Shown: one piece after another, positions 1-6,405 of the stretch | Numbering within the stretch: the stretch's first letter is position 1 | Layout: each line of letters begins with the position of its first letter | NCBI GenBank assembly: GCA_937927975.1 | Contig: CALEZT010000128.1 | Location: 1 to 10,044 of the forward strand | Origin: an uncultured Phycisphaerales bacterium | Lineage (GTDB): Bacteria; Planctomycetota; Phycisphaerae; Sedimentisphaerales; Anaerobacaceae | Length of the DNA stretch: 10,044 bases | Direction: 5' to 3' | Translations under genes and position numbers: made by a program | Notes under the pieces: generated by a model | Told to the model about the DNA's origin: nothing | What the model saw: only the letters and a program-made list of their open reading frames with translations | The model's database searches: none

Positions 1-45
1 CCACCGAGATCTACACTCTTTCCCTACACGACGCTCTTCCGATCT
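1..45 (+). other. Illumina P5/TruSeq universal adapter (non-biological)
   Basis: The first 45 bases match the 3' 45 bases of the standard Illumina universal adapter, ending in the diagnostic GCTCTTCCGATCT. Biological sequence starts at 46. Any gene prediction on the minus strand reading into this region gains a false tail (DRKSVV), a familiar adapter translation product. Confidence 0.98.
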
Positions 46-569
46 AATGTCAGAAGCAGCACGAAAACCAGTCGCCAGACCAACTGCGTCCGCAAGGCGG
101 CTTGCTCATGGTCCAAGTACTGCGCCAGCAGGTAGGTGTAGCCATCGGGAGAGGATCTCCGCACGCACGCCACACTGTGGCGGTCCAGCGTCATCAGGGC
201 ACGGTTGCCGCTCATGCTGAGCATCGCTTGCTCAAGCGGCTGATTGCTGTACTGTCTCGACCGGGCCAGGATCTCGCCATCCGGGCCCAGGATCATGATG
301 TGGTGGCCGGGGCTGATGCGGTGATCCATCGTGGCACAGAACCGATGCACATAATGCATGAACTGACTCGGGTCTGTGATCAGGCGGTGTGCCTCCTGGA
401 GGGCGCCGGCCTGCTCATCCAGTGAGACAACGATTCTTTCGAGTCCAAGCCGGTACTCCCGGAAATAGTCGAGAGTCATCGCGGTAGCGGATATGCCTGT
501 CACACCGGCGACAATCGCCAGCAGCAGGCGTAATCGCAGGGAATCGTGCTTGATTGTCCACCGCCACAT
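46..569 (-). CDS. Two-TM membrane sensor protein, N-terminal fragment (probable sensor histidine kinase)
   Basis: This is the N-terminal 174 residues of a membrane sensor; the rest is lost at the contig edge and residues after 174 are adapter-derived. A first transmembrane helix (about 11-34, LLLAIVAGVTGISATAMTL) is followed by an extracytoplasmic segment of about 125 residues containing ILGPDGEILARSR, typical of small periplasmic sensor folds. A second hydrophobic segment (about 163-174) is cut off. This layout is typical of sensor histidine kinases, but HAMP, HisKA and ATPase domains are not present to prove it; a chemoreceptor or GGDEF protein could begin the same way. The start at 569 is chosen because the helix follows directly; only a weak AGGA lies upstream. 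It follows the CPIMGG protein gene by 90 nt on the same strand and is probably co-transcribed, so it may sense a metal or redox signal tied to that cluster. Confidence 0.7.
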
Positions 570-659
570 CGAATGTACATCCTGAATATCAGTCGGCTCG
601 CAGCGGTACCAGCGTGCCTATATTGAGCCCCGGGCTGCTTTCTTCGATTCGTGTTGAGG

Positions 660-1256
660 CTACATGCCCTGCGGCGGCTGTTGCTGCTCGACGATGGCTT
701 TCTTGAGGCTGGCGGTCTTCTCTGCGTACGTGAGGCGGTCCCACTGGGCAGGGCAACTGCCGCAGCAGAATGCCACCTTGTCTTTGCCATGGATCCTTAT
801 CAATCCGGCCCCGACCGTCTCGGCGGTGATTTTGCCGCCCATGATTGGACAACGGTCGTTAACGTACTGTGGGCCGATATGCTTGCCGAGCGCCAGCTGA
901 AGCGTTTCAAGGGAAGCTTGGATCTGCCTCATCTCATTCAGGGCTTCCTGCTGACGTCCCGCCTGGAGATGCTGGATAGCCCGTCCGACCGCCTCCTGAA
1001 CAGCCGGCACCTGCTTCGAATGAATCAATTGCAGGCTCGCGTCGTTCTTCACGGGCTTGGTCACCCGTGTTTGCTGCGGTGCCTTTGTCTGCTGCGATGG
1101 CCGTGTTTGTTGCGATGGCCTTGTTTGTTGTGGTGCACTACGGGGCATCGTATGCCTGTGCTGGGCGTAAGTTACTCCGGCAGTGTACGACTCGATGAGA
1201 GCGATCATGATCAGAATTGCCCCAACCTTCAGATTGCGGTACTTCGTTGTGCCCAT
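660..1256 (-). CDS. Exported CPIMGG / CCxxC metal-site protein (YHS-like)
   Basis: A 198-residue exported protein. Residues 1-31 form a signal peptide (hydrophobic VGAILIMIALI, likely cut after VTYA). Residues 42-66 are a low-complexity PQQTRPSQQT repeat linker, and about 72-127 is predicted helical. The C-terminal domain carries NDRCPIMGGKI (C136) and then VAFCCGSCPAQW (C164, C165, C168). This Cys arrangement is that of YHS/TRASH-like metal-binding domains seen in proteins tied to heavy-metal transport, so a periplasmic metal ligand or chaperone role is likely but inferred. An in-frame start 15 codons upstream (1301) is possible; 1256 is preferred because GAGGAG lies 6 nt before it (1263-1268) and the signal peptide then begins properly. 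It sits between the zinc-ribbon gene and the sensor gene, all on the minus strand. The family itself has no assigned reaction that I know of. Confidence 0.82.
   Translation of the reverse strand: MGTTKYRNLKVGAILIMIALIESYTAGVTYAQHRHTMPRSAPQQTRPSQQTRPSQQTKAPQQTRVTKPVKNDASLQLIHSKQVPAVQEAVGRAIQHLQAGRQQEALNEMRQIQASLETLQLALGKHIGPQYVNDRCPIMGGKITAETVGAGLIRIHGKDKVAFCCGSCPAQWDRLTYAEKTASLKKAIVEQQQPPQGM
1067..1138 (-). repeat. Four tandem 18-nt units inside the CPIMGG protein gene
   Basis: Four imperfect 18-nt units lie at 1067-1084, 1085-1102, 1103-1120 and 1121-1138, each ending near GCGATGGCC or GTGGTGC on the plus strand. They encode the QQTRPS-type linker between signal peptide and helical region. 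The unit is a multiple of three, so copy-number change keeps frame. Confidence 0.75.
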
Positions 1257-1262
1257 ACATGT

Positions 1263-1268
1263 CTCCTC
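1263..1268 (-). promoter_or_regulatory. Ribosome binding site fixing the start at 1256
   Basis: On the minus strand GAGGAG stands 6 nt before the ATG at 1256. It supports the shorter form of the CPIMGG protein over the 15-residue longer one. Confidence 0.65.
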
Positions 1269-1433
1269 TTCGTACGTGGTTTCGGGATCGGCCGTTGACA
1301 TCGTGTCACACTCATCCTTCGTCGGAAGGCCACGGTCGCCGATCTCATGATTCCTGTTCTTGGCACTTCAAACCAAACCTGGCTACCAGCGGCTCGGTGT
1401 ACCTATCAGGCACGGGTAGCCTCGCGGCCATTG

Positions 1434-1661
1434 TTACGCCCGAAGAAGCAGCAGGGGTATCTGGCTTTGCTCCCAAGGGCAGGGAAAGAGCTGCCTGAAT
1501 TTCGCTGGGTACTTGACCAGCCAGTGACTGTTGCATGCCGGCTGCGTGCATCTGTACCACACATATTCATAGCCCGCCTTGGTCGTCCTTGTAGTCTCAT
1601 GCATGAGCTGCCCACACCCGGGGCAACTGCTGTTGGCGGTTACTGTCGTCTTCATAGCCAC
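1434..1661 (-). CDS. Small zinc-ribbon protein
   Basis: A 75-residue protein with no signal peptide or membrane segment. It shows CPGCGQLM (C13, C16) and, 21 residues later, YRCTQPACNSHW (C38, C43), a CxxC...CxxxxC arrangement expected to bind one zinc ion. A further Cys lies at 61. No enzymatic domain is visible; small proteins of this type often act as nucleic-acid or protein adaptors, but nothing here shows that. AAGGA lies 6 nt before the GTG at 1661; the ATG at 1655 is an alternative start two codons in. It lies between the Cys-pair lipoprotein and the CPIMGG protein on the same strand with gaps of 119 and 177 nt, so co-transcription is plausible. The C-terminal tail (IPLLLLRA) is hydrophobic and may reflect a changed end. 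I do not recognise a named family. Confidence 0.62.
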   Translation of the reverse strand: MAMKTTVTANSSCPGCGQLMHETTRTTKAGYEYVWYRCTQPACNSHWLVKYPAKFRQLFPCPWEQSQIPLLLLRA

Positions 1662-1780
1662 ACTCTATCCTTGTGCTTCTCATGAGAACGGATCTTACAG
1701 AAGGCCTCCGGAGACTCAGGTACCGTTGCATCCAAGTACAACTCACCCCACGCGGTCTCTCACCATGTCATCTTTGCCTA

Positions 1781-2122
1781 TCAACCCATCTCCCTGCGGC
1801 AGATGGGACAGTCGGAGGAAATGCTGCAACGATCGCATGTGTGCACCGTATCGCCCACGTGCCCGCCCACTGCCCGTTCCACCGCAGCGCGCGTTGTCTC
1901 ATCCAGGGCCGAGACGCGCCTGCACGACGGACAGGAATGTGCAGTGTAGCTCAGCCCCGTAATTGGCATGACTCGCGTCTGCGCCTGACAGGCCGTGCAA
2001 ACAGCTTCAGTTCTGGCTGTGGCGGTGCTGTTCACAGGCTGGCATCCGGCCAGCAGCACAAGGGGTCCCATACCGAACGTGAGCAGGGGTAATACCCATG
2101 CCCCAAAGTATCTGTCGTTCAT
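1781..2122 (-). CDS. Lipoprotein with four Cys pairs (double zinc-ribbon type)
   Basis: A 113-residue predicted lipoprotein: a hydrophobic stretch (about 8-25) ends in the lipobox LLAGC with lipidated Cys27. The mature part has four Cys pairs, VCTAC (42/45), SCPSC (64/67), TCDRC (96/99) and DCPIC (105/108), spaced like two four-Cys metal sites separated by a helix-like segment (DETTRAAVERAVGG). A structural zinc or other soft-metal site in the periplasm is likely; a redox role is possible. The start is well supported by AGGAGG 6 nt upstream (2129-2134). It is the first gene of the minus-strand run that continues with the zinc-ribbon and CPIMGG proteins, and shares its upstream region with the divergent antiporter remnant. 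No named family recognised. Confidence 0.72.
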   Translation of the reverse strand: MNDRYFGAWVLPLLTFGMGPLVLLAGCQPVNSTATARTEAVCTACQAQTRVMPITGLSYTAHSCPSCRRVSALDETTRAAVERAVGGHVGDTVHTCDRCSISSDCPICRREMG

Positions 2123-2480
2123 AGTTGGCCTCCTATGGCATCGATCTTAACAGGTAATAGCCACGAACATCTGTCACCGCAGTTGCATGCGGCCACCATT
2201 CATAACGATTTGCCTACTGGTAACGTTCCGTGAGTGCAGATTCTTTTTGCCTAGCGCTGCGAGATCAGGGGTAAGCGGGTAGGCCATCAAGCACTGGAAT
2301 AGATATGAGACTGCGCATCGGCCATTGCACTTATGGGAACGATACAGAACCCTTGGCCGTTCATGTCTGTGATGGCAGCTCAGTCTCCATATGAGGCTGC
2401 GTTAGGAAATCCCGGGGGCCGACATGCCGTGCGGCTGGCGGAGACACTCGGATAATGCAAAACGGATAGGGACTCTGGAC
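2123..2480. other. Divergent intergenic region
   Basis: This 358-nt stretch separates the minus-strand lipoprotein operon from the plus-strand antiporter remnant and should hold promoters for both. I see no convincing -35/-10 pair. It contains a 13-nt near-identical direct repeat, ATATGAG[A/G]CTGCG, at 2303-2315 and 2389-2401. No RNA gene or coding region is evident. An open frame extends the antiporter upstream to an ATG at 2424, but that extension does not look like protein. Confidence 0.4.
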
Positions 2481-3102
2481 ATGGCAGCGTTGACGGCACT
2501 GGTGGTGACGGTTGGTGGATTCGTACTGCTGATTGTGGGGGCAGAGACGCTTGTCCGGGGCTCGGCGTCGCTGGCGAAGCGACTTGCCATCGCGGAAATC
2601 GTCATCGGCCTGACTATCGTGGCATTAGGGACCTCGATGCCGAGATGGTCGTGAACATCTTTGCGTCGGCACAGGGCCGCAGTGAGATCATCTTCGGCAA
2701 CATCGTGGGCAGCAACATCTTCAATATCCTGCTTATTCTGGGTATCTCAGGGCTGATCTACCCCGTCGCAGTCCAGCGTAGCACGATCTGGAAGGAGATC
2801 CCGTTCTCGCTGCTCGCGGCGCTGGCACTGTTTCTTCTCGTGAACGACTCATGGGAGGCGACGAGTCCAACCGATGTCCTATCACGGGCGGATGGCTTAG
2901 TCCTGCTGCTGCTGTTCGTCGTCTTCATCCTGTACCGCATGCGGTGGCCTTCAACGCCGATCTATACGTCCTGATCGCGACTACCGTGTTCCTGTTCTTT
3001 GGCATGTTCACAGGCCAAAAGTACCGAATCGATCGTTGGGAGGCCATACCGATGCTGCTTGGCTTCGGCGGCTACGTTTCCTACATGCTCTACTATCGCT
3101 GA
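2481..3102 (+). pseudogene. Broken calcium/sodium antiporter (CaCA family, YrbG-like)
   Basis: Three frames together give pieces of a CaCA-family cation antiporter, an inner-membrane protein of ten or so helices with two inverted alpha-repeats. The first part (2481 to about 2642) reads ETLVRGSASLAKRLAIAE and ends ALGTSMP, the start of the alpha-1 motif GTSxPE. One base is missing there (CCGAG where CCGGAG is expected), and the next frame (2642 to about 2943) continues EMVVNIFASAQG, GNIVGSNIFN and the following helices. Near 2935-2950 the reading jumps to a third frame (about 2944-3102) with the family's C-terminal tail, AFNADLYVLIATT and TGQKYRIDRWEA. The alpha-2 repeat and surrounding helices, about 130-150 residues, are absent. 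Ion exchange needs both alpha-repeats, so no working transporter is expected. The deletion may be genuine or an assembly join. The start at 2481 is set by homology; its ribosome site is weak. Confidence 0.85.
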
Positions 3103-3612
3103 TCCACGAAACCACTGCGGCGCCGGCGTACGGAAACCTCGATTGATAGGAGTTGGACGGATAGTTCAGTACCTGCTTTGGTCGTTTGTACGTAGCACGA
3201 CGCCCACCCAGCTACCCGAGGAATTCCAGGGGCACAAGGATACCGATACCCAATGTGAATAGCGGGGATATTGGAGTGTGAAAACGTACCCTTGCGGGGG
3301 TGTATCGCGAGTTGCTGTTGACGGTCGTTAAGCAGAGAACTCTTTAGGCCGTGAGCTTGTTCCCGAGTCGCAACCAACTCGGCCTATTGAGGTTCGATGG
3401 ATGGGAGTTCTAATGTCTTAGGCAAGGATTGCAGCGAACTCTTTTGCCGCCGCGGACGTAGCAGGAAGGACGAATTGTCCAGGTTGGCAGGCCGATTTCA
3501 GTATTTCTCATGTGGGGGAAGCGTTCACCGTGCGGGCAAGACGCGGTCTTCTAAGCTATTAGATCTGGCACTGTCTCTGAAGCCGGGCGGTAATCGGGTT
3601 AGGCAGGAAACA
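3103..3612. other. 510-nt stretch without a supported gene
   Basis: Between the antiporter remnant and the histidine kinase no gene is supported. The kinase frame stays open back to 3397, but that segment is basic, lacks family character and precedes a proper start at 3613. A minus-strand open frame (3093-3377) has no ribosome site or recognisable composition. A TTGACG at about 3318 could be a -35 box, but no good -10 follows. No hairpin or RNA gene was seen. Confidence 0.4.
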
Positions 3613-5106
3613 ATGAAGACAAGGTGGTCATGGATTCGCAGTTCCCCGCTAACCATTCGAAAATTGGTCATTCTGTGGGCCATCAGCATGTTCCTGGCGT
3701 GGGTGATCCTGGTGGCCGGCTGGCACACAGCAAAGAGAGAGTTGACTAACCACGGAAACCAGATCTTCGAGAACATTCTCATTCTTGGCAAGGTGCGCGA
3801 GCTGGAGTTGGCCGTCCTCGGTTACACACGCGAAGAGCTTCTCTGGCATGCCACGTACAGTGATAGCGAGCACCAGGAGCATCATGCCAGCGGCAATCAG
3901 AAGCCTCATGGCAGCGAACACCAGAAGGCCGAAGTGTACCAGAAGCGTAGAGATGAGTATCTGCAAACCGCAGAGCGAATCGTCGCAGATTCCGACTCAT
4001 ATGTGACCACGGCCAAGACGCGGCAGCTCTGGGCTCAAGTGCGGGAAGGTCTCGGATACTTTCGGGAGCATTCGGAACTCTGCGTCCATGATGCTCTGGA
4101 GACGGAAGAGCAGCGTGGCGAGGACCTCCAGGCGCGGGTATCTCGCCTCCAGCAGCAATACAAGTGCGACATGGGCGACTTGCTCTATGCCATGAAGCGG
4201 CTACAGAGAACTGCGAGCACTTGGGCGGCTCTTCTGTCGGCCGGCTCTGCCGTTTTGCTGGTGGGCGGGTCGCTGGGTGTTATCCGTCGCATGATCCGTC
4301 CGGTCCTGGCTCTGACGGAAACGGCCGCCGCCTTCGGCGCGGGGGACTTCTCCACCCGGACGCCGGTCCCGCACGATGACGAGATGGGCGCACTGGCTCG
4401 GACCTTCAACAACATGGCAGTTGATATTGCCGACCGGGAGAAGAACCGCTTACAGTTTGTGGCGATGGTGGTGCACGATCTCAAGAACCCGCTGCTCGCC
4501 ATCGAGATGGCCAGTTGCCTGCTACGGCAATCCGTTGCAAACGAACAGCAGCGGACCAGCTATGTTGACGCCATCGGCACCGAGGTGAAACGTCTGCGCG
4601 GCATCGTCCGCGACCTGACCGACGATATCCAGGTGACGACTGGCCGGCTCTCCGTTCGCAAGACTCAAGTCGATCTGGCTGCCCTGGTGCGACAGCTGGT
4701 TCAGACGCCGGCTGAAGCCTTTTCGAGCCATAAGATCGTTTTGCAGCTCAGTGAAGAGTGCTTTGTGCTCGGCGACGCGGAAAGGATCGAGCGGGTTGTG
4801 CAGAACCTGGTTTCGAACGCCGTCAAGTACAGTGCTCCCGGCACGCGAGTCACGGTGCGCGTCGAGGCCAAAGAACAACTCGCGGTGCTGAGTGTCTCGG
4901 ACGAAGGTCCGGGCATCGGCGAAGAGGATTTACGAGTGCTCTTTCAGCCTTTCGGGCGAGGTCGCTCTGCAGACGCTTTTGCCGAGGGCACGGGGATGGG
5001 CCTGCATATCGTCAAACAGATTGTCGAGGCTCACGGCGGCCGGATCGAGGTCCAAAGCGAGGTCGGGCGCGGCTCGACCTTCCGAGTCAGCCTGCCGCTT
5101 GCCTGA
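3613..5106 (+). CDS. Membrane sensor histidine kinase with His-rich sensor loop
   Basis: A complete 497-residue inner-membrane histidine kinase of a two-component system. TM1 lies at about 17-37, an extracytoplasmic helical domain at 38-200, TM2 at about 205-224, and HAMP at about 225-278. The HisKA dimerisation domain carries the phospho-acceptor H288 in VVHDLKNPLLAIE. The HATPase domain shows the N box NLVSNAVKY (N402), the G1 box SDEGPGIG (D430) and the G2 box GTGMGLHIVKQI (459-470), and ends GRGSTFRVSLPLA. All catalytic motifs are intact. The sensor region holds a His-rich stretch at 79-103 (H79, H87, H90, H91, H99, H103), which suggests metal sensing. The ATG at 3613 is chosen over the 72-codon longer form because TM1 follows at once and AGGA lies just upstream. 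No response regulator is adjacent, so its partner is unknown; it is an orphan here. Composition and frame are clean, unlike its neighbours. Confidence 0.93.
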   Translation: MKTRWSWIRSSPLTIRKLVILWAISMFLAWVILVAGWHTAKRELTNHGNQIFENILILGKVRELELAVLGYTREELLWHATYSDSEHQEHHASGNQKPHGSEHQKAEVYQKRRDEYLQTAERIVADSDSYVTTAKTRQLWAQVREGLGYFREHSELCVHDALETEEQRGEDLQARVSRLQQQYKCDMGDLLYAMKRLQRTASTWAALLSAGSAVLLVGGSLGVIRRMIRPVLALTETAAAFGAGDFSTRTPVPHDDEMGALARTFNNMAVDIADREKNRLQFVAMVVHDLKNPLLAIEMASCLLRQSVANEQQRTSYVDAIGTEVKRLRGIVRDLTDDIQVTTGRLSVRKTQVDLAALVRQLVQTPAEAFSSHKIVLQLSEECFVLGDAERIERVVQNLVSNAVKYSAPGTRVTVRVEAKEQLAVLSVSDEGPGIGEEDLRVLFQPFGRGRSADAFAEGTGMGLHIVKQIVEAHGGRIEVQSEVGRGSTFRVSLPLA

Positions 5107-5335
5107 TCGCAGAACGGCAACCGTGTTCAACAAGTGCCAAACGAATACTGTCGAGGTCCCTGCTGATCGTCTTTGCAGTGATGAACTTGACTGTCGCATT
5201 GACGGCTTCCGCGTTCTTGCCCGTGGGGCACTTCAGTAGGCCGCCAAAGCGGCCTTGGATGTGACGAACGCCGTCGAGGAGCGCGGACTGTGTCCTATCT
5301 TTCTCAAAATCGAGAAGGAGTGCCGCGCCGGCCAT
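5087..5335 (-). CDS. Doubtful small ORF of unknown function, opposite the kinase 3' end
   Basis: An 82-codon frame converging on, and overlapping by 20 nt, the end of the histidine kinase. Its middle part looks protein-like (HIQGRFGGLLKCPTGKNAEA, then TAKTISRDLDSIRLAL, which faintly resembles a recognition helix of a DeoR-type HTH). I cannot assign a family. No good ribosome site precedes the ATG at 5335, and the C-terminal end is antisense to kinase codons, so it may be the remnant of a longer gene or a chance frame. Confidence 0.25.
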   Translation of the reverse strand: MAGAALLLDFEKDRTQSALLDGVRHIQGRFGGLLKCPTGKNAEAVNATVKFITAKTISRDLDSIRLALVEHGCRSAIRQAAG

Positions 5336-5551
5336 CTCTAAGACTGATGGGGACGCTGTGCGAGCAGATAATTAATTGCCAAAACTGCCATGGTAAGGAA
5401 CCAATTCGCTCCCGCATCCGTTATGACAGTGAAACCGGCCCTGTGATAGCCACCTAACCACTACGGCAGTGCAGGTACTATTCGTTGATGGCCGAGTGGA
5501 TTGTAGGAACAGGTTCTTGTCCCATGGTTAACCCGAAAGGAAGGTGTCACG
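5107..5551. other. 445-nt region between kinase and Met/Cys-rich protein
   Basis: Apart from the doubtful minus-strand frame at 5087-5335, no gene is supported here. It contains a perfect GC-rich hairpin (5238-5255). The last 200 nt before 5552 should carry the promoter of the Met/Cys-rich protein, but no clear -35/-10 pair was found. Confidence 0.4.
5238..5255. other. GC-rich hairpin downstream of the kinase
   Basis: AGGCCGC, loop CAAA, GCGGCCT: a perfect 7-bp stem with a 4-nt loop, 131 nt after the kinase stop. There is no T-run after it on either strand, so it is not a standard terminator; it could stabilise the mRNA end or be chance within the doubtful minus-strand frame. Confidence 0.35.
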
Positions 5552-5869
5552 ATGAAACGACTGATGGTTCCCGCTGCTTTAGTCCTGGTTCTCGCCCTTG
5601 GCTCGTATGCTATTCTCGCCCAACAATCGCCCATGCCCCAAGATGGGCACGCCGGCATGATGGGCAATATGAGTTGTTCCGGATGTGCCATGACGCAGAC
5701 TGCGGTTGCTGCTACCAATGACGGTGGCGTGATCGTGGCAGCCGCCGGCAAGCTGATCAAGTACGATGCGACCCTCACAAAGGTCAATGAGGTGGATATC
5801 GATATCGATTGGGACGCAGCCAATCAGAAGATGCAGCAGAACTGTCCGATGACGCAGATGATGAAATAG
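5552..5869 (+). CDS. Small exported Met/Cys-rich protein (possible copper ligand)
   Basis: A complete 105-residue exported protein. Residues 1-23 are a signal peptide (KR then VPAALVLVLALGSYAILA). The mature N-terminus is rich in soft-metal ligands: H33, M36, M37, M40, C42, C45, M47 in GHAGMMGNMSCSGCAMTQ. A central segment, NDGGVIVAAAGKLIKYD, resembles a single beta-propeller-like hairpin. The C-terminus repeats the ligand theme in MQQNCPMTQMMK (M94, C98, M100, M103, M104). The motif CxMTQ thus occurs at both ends (45-49 and 98-102). Such Met/Cys clusters favour Cu(I), so a periplasmic copper-binding role is likely, though inferred. The start is firm: AAGGAAGG lies 7 nt upstream (5536-5544). 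A strong terminator follows 36 nt after the stop, so it is probably transcribed alone. No named family recognised. Confidence 0.82.
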   Translation: MKRLMVPAALVLVLALGSYAILAQQSPMPQDGHAGMMGNMSCSGCAMTQTAVAATNDGGVIVAAAGKLIKYDATLTKVNEVDIDIDWDAANQKMQQNCPMTQMMK

Positions 5870-5905
5870 CCGGCCTGTCGCCCAGAACATTGACTTCACT
5901 GTCCG

Positions 5906-5943
5906 ATGGGCGCCATGGCCGAGAGACCCATGGTGCCCATTTT
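5906..5943 (+). terminator. Intrinsic terminator after the Met/Cys-rich protein
   Basis: A 13-bp stem, ATGGGCGCCATGG (5906-5918) with CCATGGTGCCCAT (5928-5940), has a single G-U wobble and a 9-nt loop, and runs into TTTT (5940-5943). It begins 36 nt after the stop at 5869. The T-run lies only on the plus-strand side, so it terminates the small exported protein transcript. Confidence 0.85.
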
Positions 5944-6099
5944 GCATGATATGGAACACGTGTGAACGCACGGGACGGGTAGGACTCAGAACAACCGTCG
6001 CTCTCTGTGCCCATAGACGGGATCACCCTGTACCGCGAATGCGCCGGTTCAGATCTGTGAAATGTGCAGCGTGATCGCCGATCTCCCCAGGGCGGACAA

Positions 6100-6405
6100 T
6101 CAGAACGACTTCTGAAACGCGAAGGTAACGCGAAGGTCCGGCGAATCCTCGGCGATGCCCGTCCCGATCCCGGCGGCAATGACGCTCAGAGGCGTGCACT
6201 GGTATCTCACGCCAAGTTCGATGAGGTGTATGTCCACATCCTCCTGGCGTTCCTGTTCGAAGATGTAGTCCGCCACAAGGATCGCATCGGCATCAATACG
6301 CCGGCTGTAACCCAGACCCAGCATGTAGTGATCGTCCCGCTCGTCTTCCTGCGATTCGGCATTGTGCATCCAGGCGGCGTTTAGATGGACTCGGTCGAGA
6401 CTGTC
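6100..6405 (-). pseudogene. Outer-membrane beta-barrel protein, C-terminal fragment
   Basis: About the last 100 codons of an outer-membrane barrel. Alternating strands are visible (HYMLGLGYSRRIDADAILV, IHLIELGVRYQCTPLSVIAA, DLRVTFAFQKSF), and it ends in Phe, the usual signal for barrel assembly by the Bam complex. It resembles the C-terminal part of the transporter-like barrels annotated near the MetA phenol-pathway family; the substrate cannot be told. No start is present: upstream of about 6405 the frame loses barrel character and is shadowed by another gene fragment in a different frame. The fragment seems to have lost all its N-terminal strands through a deletion that joined it to the gene remnant at 6381-6959. 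The codons that remain are clean, so the loss is either recent or an assembly join. Confidence 0.75.

Noticed and set aside
651..1298. A 215-codon plus-strand open frame opposite the CPIMGG protein gene
   Set aside because: It is the antisense shadow of a gene with a signal peptide, Cys motifs and a good ribosome site; its repeats (CLLRWP) simply mirror the 18-nt tandem repeat.
3093..3377. A 94-codon minus-strand open frame between antiporter and kinase
   Set aside because: No ribosome site, no recognisable domain and no plausible composition; it overlaps the antiporter end on the opposite strand.
3397..3612. A 72-residue N-terminal extension of the histidine kinase
   Set aside because: The sequence is basic and without family character, and a transmembrane helix with a ribosome site begins properly at 3613.
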